A DNA stretch of 64,000 bases from Azospirillum baldaniorum (GTDB lineage Bacteria > Pseudomonadota > Alphaproteobacteria > Azospirillales > Azospirillaceae), in contig NZ_CP022262.1 of NCBI RefSeq assembly GCF_003119195.2, forward strand, positions 206,501 to 270,500. The letters are read 5' to 3'. Made by a program: the position numbers and the translations under genes. This document shows, in pieces, positions 23,603-32,366 of this stretch. The first letter of the stretch is position 1; every line of letters begins with the position of its first letter. The notes beneath the pieces are model-generated. The model saw only the letters and a program-made list of their open reading frames with translations, was not told the origin of the DNA and did not search any database.

Positions 23603-23971
23603 TCAGCCGGCGATCACGCGCGGCATGGCCCGCTCGCCGGGGCCGGGACAAATGGCGGGCCGGTGCACGGCGATCAGGGGGGCGTAGCCGTCGTCCCCCT
23701 CCGGCATCGGCATGCTGAACCAGCGGTAATGGCGCCCGCTCCAGACGAGCAGCCCTCGGCTGAGGCCGTGGCCGTCCACCGCGAAGCGGTCGATCAGGCG
23801 ACCCGCGAGGCCGGCGGACAGCGGCTCGTAGACGATGCCGGAGCCGGAGCGGAAGCCCACGCGGGGGCAGGAGGGCGAGCCGCAGATGTAGAGGCTCCGG
23901 GCATCCATCGCCTTGGCGCGGGTCATCAGGAAGGCCAGGGCGGAGCCGTGATCGGTATGGCCATGCGGCAT
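23603..23971 (-). CDS. Hypothetical protein, 122 aa, between soeC and xsc
   Basis: Starts MPHGHTDHGSALAFLMTRAK behind AAGGAACAG. It is soluble, with a possible metal or redox pair in YICGSPSCPRVGF and a C-terminal half rich in glycine and proline (MPMPEGDDGYAPLIAVHRP). I recognise no domain. It lies 49 bases upstream of xsc and 40 bases downstream of soeC on the same strand, so it is probably co-transcribed and may assist Xsc or sulfite handling. This is context only. Confidence 0.6.
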   Translation of the reverse strand: MPHGHTDHGSALAFLMTRAKAMDARSLYICGSPSCPRVGFRSGSGIVYEPLSAGLAGRLIDRFAVDGHGLSRGLLVWSGRHYRWFSMPMPEGDDGYAPLIAVHRPAICPGPGERAMPRVIAG

Positions 23972-24011
23972 CTCTGTTCCTTTCCTGTGGTGGGTGGGTG
24001 AAGAGGCGGGC

Positions 24012-24977
24012 TCAGGCTTCCCCGGCGCCGTAGAAGAGGGTCACGGTGTGCTTCGCCTCGGCGAAGAAGAGCCAGCGCTCGGCGACCACCCCCAGCGCGG
24101 CGGCGGCGGCGGCCAGCAGCGCCAGCGTGCCGGAGAGGGCGCCGGGGCCGGCGACCAGCGCGCCGAGGCTCAGCGCCGCCGGCAGGGCGAAGGCGGCGAG
24201 GCGGGTGATGAAGCGCAGGCGGGCGGCGTGGCGGCGCCCGACGCGGAAGCCCATTTCCTTGAGCAGGTAGTTGTCCTCGCTGTGCGGGGCGTCGAGCAGG
24301 CGGACCCGCCCGATGTGACCCAGCCCGGTGGCAGCTTCCGCCGTGCTGACGGGGCGGGCGGTGGCGCAGTGGCGCCAATGCCCCTCCTTCGCTGCCCAGG
24401 CCAGCGCCACCGACGCCAGCGCCAGCAGGGAGGACCAGCCCGCCGCCTGCCCCGCCACGCCGAGCAGCGCGTTCAGCAGCAGCGCCCCGGTCATCAGCGA
24501 CAGCGCCAAGTACGTGCGCGGCACCCAGGGGTTGGCCCACTGGCGGATCGGCTTCAGCGAAGCGTAGATCATTGCCGTGCAGTAGACGGTGACCGCCGCC
24601 ATCGCCGCGGTGATCCAGCCGGCGATGCCCGCCACGCCGCTCCCGCCGCCGTCAGTGCCGGTCGCCAGGACGATCCAGGCGATGGCGAAGACGCCCGCCG
24701 GCAGGAAGGTGGCGACCGCCGCCACCCCTTCGCGCGACAGCCAGGAACTGCGCCATTGCGACAGCGCCCGCCACGCCCGCTCCGGCCGGCCGAGATGGGC
24801 CAGCGAGGACAGCAGCCCGGCCACCACCAGACCCAAGGCGAGGGCGAGGGCGGTGAGGCCGAACAGCGGGCTCGCCGGCAGCAGGCCGAACGGCGCCAGC
24901 AGGCCGAGCAGGGCGAGCAGGCCGTAGCCGGCGCCCGCTGCGCTCGTGAAGAAGATGATGGAGAAGGCCGGATGCAT
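24012..24977 (-). CDS. soeC: SoeC, membrane anchor of sulfite-oxidising enzyme (DmsC/NrfD type)
   Basis: 321 residues from ATG 24977, behind AAGGGAGGG. About eight transmembrane helices of the DmsC family (MHPAFSIIFFTSAAGAGYGL at the N-terminus, a conserved SLAHLGRPERAWRALSQW loop). It anchors the catalytic SoeAB module on the cytoplasmic face of the membrane and passes electrons to quinone. The gene follows soeB by 12 bases. DmsC, PhsC and SoeC cannot be told apart by sequence alone, but the adjacent Xsc, which releases sulfite, favours SoeC. Confidence 0.85.
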   Translation of the reverse strand: MHPAFSIIFFTSAAGAGYGLLALLGLLAPFGLLPASPLFGLTALALALGLVVAGLLSSLAHLGRPERAWRALSQWRSSWLSREGVAAVATFLPAGVFAIAWIVLATGTDGGGSGVAGIAGWITAAMAAVTVYCTAMIYASLKPIRQWANPWVPRTYLALSLMTGALLLNALLGVAGQAAGWSSLLALASVALAWAAKEGHWRHCATARPVSTAEAATGLGHIGRVRLLDAPHSEDNYLLKEMGFRVGRRHAARLRFITRLAAFALPAALSLGALVAGPGALSGTLALLAAAAAALGVVAERWLFFAEAKHTVTLFYGAGEA

Positions 24978-24989
24978 AAGAACCCTCCC

Positions 24990-25745
24990 TTAGCGCGCCA
25001 GGATGCGGTCGGCCCATTTCAGCAGGCCGTGGAGTGGCAGGTCGTCGTTGGCGCTGTCCCTGGTGACGCGCTCGTCGAGCGCCAGGGTGGGGCGGGGCCG
25101 GGGCGGCAGGTACTTGTTGGTCGGCTCGTAGCCAAGCTCCGGCATGAGGTCGTAGCCGCCGCGCTCCGCCACCAGCTTCGAGACGGCGGACGTGGGATCG
25201 GCAAGGTCGCCGAAATGCCGGGCGGAGGTCGGGCAGACCATGACGCAGGCCGGCACCCGCTCCGCCTCATCCAAGGTCTCGTTGTGGATGCGGTCGATGC
25301 ACAGGGTGCATTTCTTCATCACGCCGACGTCCTGGTCGAACTCCCGCGCGCCGTAGGGGCACGCCCAGGAGCACAGCTTGCAGCCGATGCACAGATCCTC
25401 GTTGACCAGCACGATGCCGTCCTCGGCCCGTTTGTAGGAGGCGCCGGTCGGGCAGACGGTCACGCAGGCCGGCTGTTCGCAATGCAGGCAGGAGCGCGGG
25501 AAGTTGGTGGTGCGCGACTCGCAGCCGCTCTCCCCGGTTCCGGCCTCGAAGCTGTGGATGCGGTTGAACCACACCCCGTCCGGACCGGAACCGTAGGCGT
25601 CGTAATCGGTCAGCGGCGCCATGTGGCCGCCGGCGTTCCACTGCTTGCAGGCCACCGCGCAGGCGTGGCAGCCGACGCAGGTGTCGAGGTCGATGACCAG
25701 CCCCAGCCGAGGGGCGCCGGGCTCGCGGTTGGGAAGGCTCGTCAT
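24990..25745 (-). CDS. soeB: SoeB, iron-sulfur subunit of sulfite-oxidising enzyme
   Basis: 251 residues. Four ferredoxin-like cysteine groups are visible: CVGCHACAVACK near residue 21, CLHCEQPACVTVCPTG, CIGCKLCSWACPYG and a CTLCIDR/CVMVCPT group. These would hold four [4Fe-4S] clusters, as in DmsB-family subunits. It relays electrons from the molybdenum subunit SoeA to SoeC. The ATG overlaps the soeA stop by four bases (ATGA), so the two are translationally coupled. Assignment as SoeB rests on the operon, since the family also serves DMSO, polysulfide and tetrathionate enzymes. Confidence 0.88.
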   Translation of the reverse strand: MTSLPNREPGAPRLGLVIDLDTCVGCHACAVACKQWNAGGHMAPLTDYDAYGSGPDGVWFNRIHSFEAGTGESGCESRTTNFPRSCLHCEQPACVTVCPTGASYKRAEDGIVLVNEDLCIGCKLCSWACPYGAREFDQDVGVMKKCTLCIDRIHNETLDEAERVPACVMVCPTSARHFGDLADPTSAVSKLVAERGGYDLMPELGYEPTNKYLPPRPRPTLALDERVTRDSANDDLPLHGLLKWADRILAR

Positions 25746-28738
25746 GACCGGACTCCCCGAGACGCGGACCGGAAGGCGGCGCCGGTGCGCAGGATGGCGG
25801 GCGGCGGCTCGACGCCCGGCGGCATGGCCTGGGCGGGGAAGCGCGGCATCGTCTCGGCCCGTTCCTTCGGCGGGGCCTTCTCGACGCGGACGCGCAGGTC
25901 GTACCAAGCGGCCTGCCCGGTCACCGGGTCGGCGTTGGCGTGGCGGTAGCCGTTGCGCTCCGGCAGCAGTTCCGAGATCAGGTGATTGAGCAGGAAGCCC
26001 TTCGTCCCCTCCGGCGCGTCGGTGGACAGGTTCCAGGCGCCGGAGCGCTTGCCGATGGCGTTCCAGGTCCACACCGTTCCGGCCTCCACCCCGTCCATCA
26101 GCCGGACCGGCACCCGGATGCGCCCGGTCGGGCTGGTCACCCAGGCCCAGTCGCCGTCGGCGAGGCCGAGCGCCTCGGCTGTCTGGCGGGCGATGTAGAG
26201 GCTGTTGCGCGCCAGGATCTGCCGCAGCCAGGCGTTCTGCGATCCCCAGGAATGGTACATGGGCATCGGGCGCTGGGTAACGGCGTGCAGCGGGAAGGCG
26301 CCCTCGTCCAGCCCCTCCTCCTCCAGCGGCGGGTACCAGAAGGGCAGGGGGTCGAAGTAGGTCTCCACCCGCTGCCGCTTGTCGGGTGGCGGCACCACCG
26401 CGCCGTGCCCGCGCGCGGCGAGGCGGAATTTCTGGAGCGGCTCGACGTAGAGCTGGAGGATCACCGGCTCCGGCTTGTCGAGGAAGCCCATGCGGGTGGC
26501 GGTCTCCAGATAGGCCTGGTTGGCGTGCTTGAAATAGTGCTGCTCCGGCGGCAGCTCGAAATGCCAGAAGCAGCCGTTGCGGACGTAGCGGTCGAGCTGG
26601 TCCGGGTTGGGCGTACCCTTGCCGGCCGCCGTGCCGTCGGCGCCGCGCCAGCCGGCCAGCGGGCCGATGCCGGGCTTGCGCTGGTGGTTGGTCATGTAGT
26701 CGGGATAGCCGCCGGGGTAGCGCGGGCTGCCGTCCTCCCGGACGAAGGCGGGCAGGCCGAGACGGGCGCCCAGCTCGATCAGCACGTCCTGGAAGGGCCG
26801 CACGTCGCGGTCGGGGATCAGCACCGGCTGGCGGATGGAATCGCCGGGACCGTGCGCGCTGCCGATCGGGCGGTCGAGCAGCGAGATGCAGTCCCACCGC
26901 TCCAGATAGGTGGTGTCGGCCAGCACGAGGTCGGCGTAGGCCACCATCTCCGAGGCGTAGGCGTCGCAATAGACGATGAAGGGGATGCGGTACTCGCCGC
27001 TGTCGGGGTCCTTGTCGGACAGCATCCGCATCGTCTCGGACGTGTTCATCGACGAGTTCCAGGCCATGTTGGCCATGTACATGAACAGCGTGTCGACGCG
27101 GTACGGATCACCCTCCCAGGCGTTGGCGACCACCATGTGCATCAGCCCGTGCACCGACAACGGCGCGTCCCAGCTGAAGGCCTTGTCGATGCGCAGCGGC
27201 TGCCCGTCCTCGCCGACCAGCAAATCCTCCGGCCCCATGGGGTAGCCGAGCGGCATCCCGGCGACGGCTTTGCCGGGGCCGGTCTCGCCGCGCTTGCCGG
27301 CGGGCTTGGGACCCGGCGGGGCGGGGCGGGGGTAGGGCGACTTGTAGCGCCAGCCCCCCGGCACGTCGATGGTGCCCAGCAGGACCTGCAGGATGTGGAT
27401 GGCCCGGCAGGTGTGGAAGCCGTTGGAATGGGCGGAGATTCCGCGCATGGCGTGCATGGCGATGGGCCGCCCGACCATCCGTTCGTGGCGCCGCCCCGCC
27501 CAGTCGGTCCAGGGCTGCTCGATGGTCAGCGTCTCCTGGAAGGCGAGGTGGGCCATCTCGGCGGCGATGCGGCGGATGGTGTCGGCGGGGACGCCGCAGC
27601 GCTCGGCCACCGCCTCCGGCGCGTGCTGCGGGTCGAGGTAGCGTTCGGCCAGCAGATGGAAGGAGGGCACGGCCCGCCGCCCGTCCGGCAGGGTGACGGC
27701 GCCGACCAGCGCCGGGCGGATATCGGCGGCGGTGGCCGGAACGGCGCGCCGCTCCACCGCGTCCCAAGCCAGCGGGACGCCGTCGGCGTCGCGGGCGAAC
27801 AGGCCGTCGTCCGGCGCGCCAGGGTCCTGGATGACCAGCCAGGGGGCGTTGGTGTAGCGGACCAGATACTCGGCGTCGATGCGGTCGGCGCGCAGCAGCT
27901 CGTGGATCAGGGCGAAAACGAACAGCCCGTCGCTGCCCGGACGGATGCCGACCCACTCGTCGGCGATGGCGGAATAGCCGGTCTTGATCGGGTTGACGGA
28001 GACGATCTTGGCGCCGCGCGCCTTCATCTTCGACAGGCCGATCTTGATCGGGTTGCTGTCATGGTCCTCGGCGACGCCGAACAGCAGCAGATAGCGGGTG
28101 TGGTCCCAGTCCGGCTCCCCGAACTCCCAGAAGCTGCCGCCCAGCGTGTACATGCCCGCCGCCGCCATGTTGACGGAGCAGAAGCCGCCGTGCGCCGCGA
28201 AATTGGGCGTGCCGAACTGCGCCGCCCAGAAGCCGGTCAGCGACTGGCTCTGGTCGCGCCCGGTGAAAAAGGCGAGCTTGCTGGGGTCGCTGTTGCGGAT
28301 TTTGGACAGGCGCTCGGTCAGGATGGTCAGCGCCTCGTCCCACTCGATCTCGCGGAACTCGCCGGTGCCGCGCTCCCCGGTGCGCAGCAGGGGCTTGCGC
28401 AGCTTGGCCGGGGAGTTCTGGGTCATGATGCCGGCGGAGCCCTTGGCGCAGATCACGCCGTGATTCACCGGATGGTCCTTGTTCCCCTCGATGAAGCGGA
28501 GCTGGCCGTCCTTGATGTGCACTTTGATGCCGCAGCGGCAGGCGCACATGTAGCAGGTGGTGTATTTGACCGTGTCGGAGACGGTCGGCGAGGGGTTCAG
28601 CTCCTCGCGCGGCGACTGGTAGCGGTCGAGCCAGCCGCGCGCGTCCTCGGGCGCCGCCGGCCCGCTCCTTCGCTGGAAGCCCTGGGTGAAGGCGAACCCG
28701 CGCGCACGCTGGCCGCCGACGTCGTCGATCTTCGCCAT
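25742..28738 (-). CDS. soeA: SoeA, molybdopterin catalytic subunit of sulfite-oxidising enzyme
   Basis: 998 residues from the ATG at 28738; longer frames are unlikely. The N-terminal cluster site is CYMCACRCGIKVHIKDG followed by CAKG (cysteines near residues 60-95). The molybdopterin oxidoreductase body has FAAHGGFCSVNMAAAGMYT, then LLLFGVAEDHDSNP and the dinucleotide-binding C-terminal domain near 860-970. No twin-arginine signal precedes it, consistent with the cytoplasmic SoeA type rather than exported DMSO reductases. It oxidises sulfite (made by Xsc) to sulfate. First of three tightly spaced soeABC genes. Confidence 0.9.
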   Translation of the reverse strand: MAKIDDVGGQRARGFAFTQGFQRRSGPAAPEDARGWLDRYQSPREELNPSPTVSDTVKYTTCYMCACRCGIKVHIKDGQLRFIEGNKDHPVNHGVICAKGSAGIMTQNSPAKLRKPLLRTGERGTGEFREIEWDEALTILTERLSKIRNSDPSKLAFFTGRDQSQSLTGFWAAQFGTPNFAAHGGFCSVNMAAAGMYTLGGSFWEFGEPDWDHTRYLLLFGVAEDHDSNPIKIGLSKMKARGAKIVSVNPIKTGYSAIADEWVGIRPGSDGLFVFALIHELLRADRIDAEYLVRYTNAPWLVIQDPGAPDDGLFARDADGVPLAWDAVERRAVPATAADIRPALVGAVTLPDGRRAVPSFHLLAERYLDPQHAPEAVAERCGVPADTIRRIAAEMAHLAFQETLTIEQPWTDWAGRRHERMVGRPIAMHAMRGISAHSNGFHTCRAIHILQVLLGTIDVPGGWRYKSPYPRPAPPGPKPAGKRGETGPGKAVAGMPLGYPMGPEDLLVGEDGQPLRIDKAFSWDAPLSVHGLMHMVVANAWEGDPYRVDTLFMYMANMAWNSSMNTSETMRMLSDKDPDSGEYRIPFIVYCDAYASEMVAYADLVLADTTYLERWDCISLLDRPIGSAHGPGDSIRQPVLIPDRDVRPFQDVLIELGARLGLPAFVREDGSPRYPGGYPDYMTNHQRKPGIGPLAGWRGADGTAAGKGTPNPDQLDRYVRNGCFWHFELPPEQHYFKHANQAYLETATRMGFLDKPEPVILQLYVEPLQKFRLAARGHGAVVPPPDKRQRVETYFDPLPFWYPPLEEEGLDEGAFPLHAVTQRPMPMYHSWGSQNAWLRQILARNSLYIARQTAEALGLADGDWAWVTSPTGRIRVPVRLMDGVEAGTVWTWNAIGKRSGAWNLSTDAPEGTKGFLLNHLISELLPERNGYRHANADPVTGQAAWYDLRVRVEKAPPKERAETMPRFPAQAMPPGVEPPPAILRTGAAFRSASRGVRS

Positions 28739-28853
28739 CCTGATCCGTTCCTTCCGGTATGCCTCCCCCGTTCCCTCCCGGCGGGGGCCGGGAGAGGGGG
28801 CCGGGAAAGGGGGCAGTGCTGCCGTACCGTTCTTCAAAAAGGCGGCTGAGCGG

Positions 28854-29762
28854 TCAGTCCGCGAGCCGCTGCGCGCCCGACCGTTTCGCGGCCTCGGCCA
28901 TCAGCGCGTCGAGGGCCGCCGGCAGGTCGCCGGGCACGTCCACCACGACAGCCCCGGCCCGTTCCAGCGCGCCGCGCTTGGAGGCATAGCTGCCGCGGTC
29001 GCCGGTCACGATGGCGCCGGCGTGGCCCATCTTCTTGCCCGGCGGGGAGGCGCGGCCGGCGATGAAGGAGACGACGGGCTTGTCCGTCTTCGCCACCAGC
29101 TCCGCCGCTTCCTCCTCCATGCTGCCGCCGATCTCGCCGACGAGCGCGATGGCGTCGGTGCCCGGATCGTCGATCAGGGCGGCCAGCGCGTCCTTGGTCG
29201 TCGTGCCGATCATCGGGTCGCCGCCGATGCCGAGGAAGGCCGACTGCCCATGGCCGCCGCGCACAAGGTTCAGGCAGACCAGCGTGCCCAGGCTGCCGCT
29301 GCGCGAGATGACGCCGACCCGGCCCGGCTGGAAGACGCGCGGGTTGAAGGCCGGCATGATGCCGACGAAGCCCTCGCCCGGCGTCACGATGCCGGCGGTG
29401 TTCGGCCCGATGATGCGGGTGCCGTGCTCCGCCGCCGCGGCGTGCATCTCCATCACGTCGTGCGACGGGATGTGTTCGGTCAGGCAGACGACGGTCTTGG
29501 CGCCCGCCTCGATGGCGTCGATGGCGGCGGCCTTGGCGGCGGCGGGCGGGATGAACATCACCGACACGTCGAAGCCGCCGCTCGCCATCGCCTCCTTCGC
29601 GGTGGCGAAGATGGGCACGCCGCAATGGCTCTGCCCGGCCTTCTTCGGGTTCACGCCGCCGACCACGGTGGTGCCGTAGGCCTGCATCTGCTCGGTCCAG
29701 AAGGTGCCCTGCTTGCCGGTGATGCCCTGCACCAGGACCCGGTCGCTCTTGCGTACGATCAT
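28854..29762 (-). CDS. sauD: SucD-type CoA ligase alpha subunit (SauD-like)
   Basis: 302 residues. Rossmann CoA-binding domain at the N-terminus (RVLVQGITGKQGTFWTEQMQ) and the phosphohistidine in KMGHAGAI (H247) identify the alpha chain of an ADP/GDP-forming acyl-CoA synthetase. Its ATG overlaps the beta-subunit stop by four bases. It lies in a block with a CoA-acylating aldehyde dehydrogenase, Xsc and Pta, matching the sulfoacetate-CoA ligase SauCD of Bilophila rather than TCA-cycle SucCD. By sequence alone succinyl- or malyl-CoA ligase cannot be excluded. Confidence 0.82.
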   Translation of the reverse strand: MIVRKSDRVLVQGITGKQGTFWTEQMQAYGTTVVGGVNPKKAGQSHCGVPIFATAKEAMASGGFDVSVMFIPPAAAKAAAIDAIEAGAKTVVCLTEHIPSHDVMEMHAAAAEHGTRIIGPNTAGIVTPGEGFVGIMPAFNPRVFQPGRVGVISRSGSLGTLVCLNLVRGGHGQSAFLGIGGDPMIGTTTKDALAALIDDPGTDAIALVGEIGGSMEEEAAELVAKTDKPVVSFIAGRASPPGKKMGHAGAIVTGDRGSYASKRGALERAGAVVVDVPGDLPAALDALMAEAAKRSGAQRLAD

Positions 29763-30883
29763 CGCGCGGCCTCCACGGCTGCCGAGATGGCGTCTTCCAT
29801 CCGGTCGTAGGGTTCGATCCCCAATTCTTCCCGCACCATGCGCACGGCCTCGTCCTCGCCGGTGCCGTGGATGGAGAAGAAGACGGGGACGGTGGGGTTC
29901 AGCGTCTTCCAGGCCTGGATCACGCCACCGGCCATCACGTCGGTGCGGGCGAAGGCGCCGCAGAAATTGACGACGAGGCTTTTGACGCCGGGGTTGGACA
30001 GCACGAGGTCCAGCGCCTCCGTCCCCTTGGTGTAGGCCTCGCCGCCGATCTCCAGGAAGTTGGCGGGGCGACCGCCGGCGTGGCTGACCACGTCCATGGT
30101 CGTCATGGTCAGCCCGGCGCCGTTCGCCAGGACGCCGACGTTGCCCTCCAGCTCGATGTATTTGAGGTCGAGCGCCCGCCCGCGCTCCTCCAGCGCCGAC
30201 AGCGGCTCCTTGGCGCCCAGTTCGGCGATGTCGGCCTGCCGGTAGAGGGCGGCATCGTCCACCGTCAGCTTGCAGTCCAGCGGCACGACGCGGCCGTCGG
30301 CGAGCAGGGCGAGCGGGTTGATCTCCAGCAGCTCGGCGTCGTGCTGGCGATAGACGCGGTAGAGATCGACCAGCATCGCCGCCACCGGCACCGCGGCCTC
30401 GCCGAGGTCCAGCCCCAGCAGCAGGCGGCGCGCGTCCGCCGGGCCGAAGCCCTTGCGGATGTCCACCGCCATGCGGCGCAGGGATTCGGGGCGGGTCGCC
30501 GCGACCTCCTCGATGTCCATGCCGCCCTCGGTGGAGAACAGCACGAGCGGGCTGCGGCTGGCCGGGTCGTTCAGCACCGCGGCGTAGAATTCGCGGGCGA
30601 TGGCCGCCTGCTCCTCGACCAGGACGCGGGCGACCGGGAAGCCGCCGATCTCCATGCCCAGGATGGCCTGCGCGGATGCCGCGGCCTCCTCCGGCGTGGC
30701 GGCCAGCTTGACGCCGCCCGACTTGCCGCGCTTGCCCGTGGGCACCTGCGCCTTGACCACCACCGGCCCGATGGCGCGGGCGGCCGCTTCGGCCTCCTGC
30801 GCGCTGGCGCAGAGGCGGCCCTGCGGAACGCTCACCCCGGCGCGGGCGAGAACGGATTTTCCAGCCTGTTCCTCGAAGTTCAT
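29759..30883 (-). CDS. sauC: SucC-type CoA ligase beta subunit (SauC-like)
   Basis: 374 residues starting MNFEEQAGKSVLARAGVSVP behind GGAGGCGACG. ATP-grasp domain in the first 230 residues (VVVKAQVPTGKRGKSGGV, LVEEQAAIAREFYAAVL, LEINPLALLADGRVVPLD), then the CoA-ligase domain with NGAGLTMTTMD and NFCGAFARTDVMAGG. With the overlapping alpha subunit it forms a complete ligase that activates a carboxylate to its CoA ester with ATP. In this operon the expected substrate is sulfoacetate. The start lies 11 bases after the aldehyde dehydrogenase stop. Confidence 0.82.
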   Translation of the reverse strand: MNFEEQAGKSVLARAGVSVPQGRLCASAQEAEAAARAIGPVVVKAQVPTGKRGKSGGVKLAATPEEAAASAQAILGMEIGGFPVARVLVEEQAAIAREFYAAVLNDPASRSPLVLFSTEGGMDIEEVAATRPESLRRMAVDIRKGFGPADARRLLLGLDLGEAAVPVAAMLVDLYRVYRQHDAELLEINPLALLADGRVVPLDCKLTVDDAALYRQADIAELGAKEPLSALEERGRALDLKYIELEGNVGVLANGAGLTMTTMDVVSHAGGRPANFLEIGGEAYTKGTEALDLVLSNPGVKSLVVNFCGAFARTDVMAGGVIQAWKTLNPTVPVFFSIHGTGEDEAVRMVREELGIEPYDRMEDAISAAVEAAR

Positions 30884-30894
30884 CGTCGCCTCCG

Positions 30895-32322
30895 TCAGCG
30901 TCCGTGGCGGGACCAGAAGGGGCCGAACAGGGCCTCTTCGCTCGGCTTGTCCTCCGGGATCGGGCGGACGAGGTGGGTGATGTTGACGAAGTGCTTCCAG
31001 CTCAGGTTCTCGGAGATGGAGTTCTTCTGCCAGCTCCCGCAGCCCATGGAGAGGGTGAAGTTCAGCCCGCTGTCGAAGCCGCCGCCGTTGCCGAAGGTGT
31101 GGGCGAAGTTGACCAGCACGCGCACCACGTCCAGCTCGTCGGCCAGCCGCTTGGCGTGCGCCTCGTCCCGCGTGTGGATGCCGCAGGAATGGCCGCGCCC
31201 CTGGTGGTCGAGGATCTTGCGCACCTGATCGACCGCCGCGTCGAAGTCCGGCACCCGGTAGACCGCCAGCACCAGCGACAGCTTCTCGCCGGAGAAGGGA
31301 TGCGCCTTGCCGACGCCCGTCTCCTCGACCAGGAAGAAGCGGGCCTCCCGCGCCTTGGGCGCCAGCTCGAACGCCTCGGCCAGGATGGCGGGGTCCTTGG
31401 CGATCAGCTTGCGGTTCAGCTTGCCGTTCTCCCACAGGCGGGACTGCACGCGCTCCCGCTCCTCAGGGGTACAGAGGTGGGCGCCGGCCTCCTCCAGCGC
31501 CGCGATGGTCGCGTCGTAGACGGAGTCGAGGACGACGAGCGCGTTTTCCGACGAGCAGGAGGTGGAATTGTCGAAGGTCTTGGAGGCGCCGATCTTGCGC
31601 GCCGCCTCGGCCAGATCGGCGCTCTCGTCCACGATGACCGGGACGTTGCCGGCCCCGACGCCGATGGCCGGGGTGCCGCTGGAATAGGCGCGGCGCACGT
31701 TGTCCTGCGAGCCGGTGACGACGACGAGGTCGACCGCCTCCATCAGCGCCTGGGTCAGGCCCTTGGTGATGGGGGTGGGGATCATCTGCACCAGATCCTC
31801 CGGCGCGCCGATGCGCGCCAGTTCGGCCCGCATCAGCTCGACCGTGCGGCCGGTGGCGGCGGAGCCCATGGGGGAGGGGGCGATGATGATGGCGTTGCGG
31901 CCCTTGACGGCCATCATCGCCTTGTTGACCGGGGTGGCCGCCGGGTTGGTGGAGGGGGTGACGGCGCCGACGACGCCCAGCGGCTTGGCGATCTTGACGA
32001 TGCCCTTGGCGGTGTCCTCCTCGATCACGCCGACGGTGCGCACCCGCATCAGGTCGCGCAGCGTGCCGAAGGTCTTGCGCTGGTTCTTGACGATCTTGTC
32101 CGCGACGTTGCCGAGGCCGGTGTCGGCCACCGCCAGTTCCGCCAGGGCGCGGGCGCGGCCCGGCTCGTAGATGGCCCAGGCGAGGGCGGCGACGGCGTCG
32201 TCCACCCGCTCCTGCGTCGCGTCGGCGAAGGCGCGCTGGGCGGTGCGGGCGCGGGCGACGAGGGCGGCGATGGCCTCCTGGTCGGCGCTGGCCGGCGTTC
32301 GGTCGAGCATGATGTTGTCCAT
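30895..32322 (-). CDS. sauS: CoA-acylating aldehyde dehydrogenase (SauS-like sulfoacetaldehyde dehydrogenase)
   Basis: 475 residues; ATG at 32322 with a GGGAGAG about 12 bases upstream. It is of the EutE/PduP/SauS class. The catalytic cysteine is C256 in TFDNSTSCSSENALV, and KIAKPLGVVGAVTPSTNPAA is the NAD-binding start. Reverse activity makes an aldehyde from an acyl-CoA. Here it would reduce sulfoacetyl-CoA to sulfoacetaldehyde, the Xsc substrate. It is immediately upstream of the ligase genes. The length fits the family (about 470). Alternative substrate is possible, but the pathway logic is strong. Confidence 0.88.
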   Translation of the reverse strand: MDNIMLDRTPASADQEAIAALVARARTAQRAFADATQERVDDAVAALAWAIYEPGRARALAELAVADTGLGNVADKIVKNQRKTFGTLRDLMRVRTVGVIEEDTAKGIVKIAKPLGVVGAVTPSTNPAATPVNKAMMAVKGRNAIIIAPSPMGSAATGRTVELMRAELARIGAPEDLVQMIPTPITKGLTQALMEAVDLVVVTGSQDNVRRAYSSGTPAIGVGAGNVPVIVDESADLAEAARKIGASKTFDNSTSCSSENALVVLDSVYDATIAALEEAGAHLCTPEERERVQSRLWENGKLNRKLIAKDPAILAEAFELAPKAREARFFLVEETGVGKAHPFSGEKLSLVLAVYRVPDFDAAVDQVRKILDHQGRGHSCGIHTRDEAHAKRLADELDVVRVLVNFAHTFGNGGGFDSGLNFTLSMGCGSWQKNSISENLSWKHFVNITHLVRPIPEDKPSEEALFGPFWSRHGR

Positions 32323-32366
32323 TTGCTTGTCTCTCTCCCTGAAGGTTCGTTCGTTGGTTCGGACGG

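Noticed and set aside
24012..28738. The molybdenum enzyme as a DMSO or tetrathionate reductase
   Set aside because: No twin-arginine signal is seen on the catalytic subunit, and xsc, whose product is sulfite, is adjacent; a cytoplasmic sulfite oxidiser fits better.
25940..28849. A 969-residue plus-strand frame
   Set aside because: Antisense to SoeA, whose cofactor motifs are complete; typical shadow of high third-position GC.
28854..30883. The CoA ligase pair as housekeeping succinyl-CoA synthetase
   Set aside because: It is not near other TCA genes and lies inside a sulfonate operon with a CoA-acylating aldehyde dehydrogenase. Sequence alone does not exclude it, so it is left as the alternative call.
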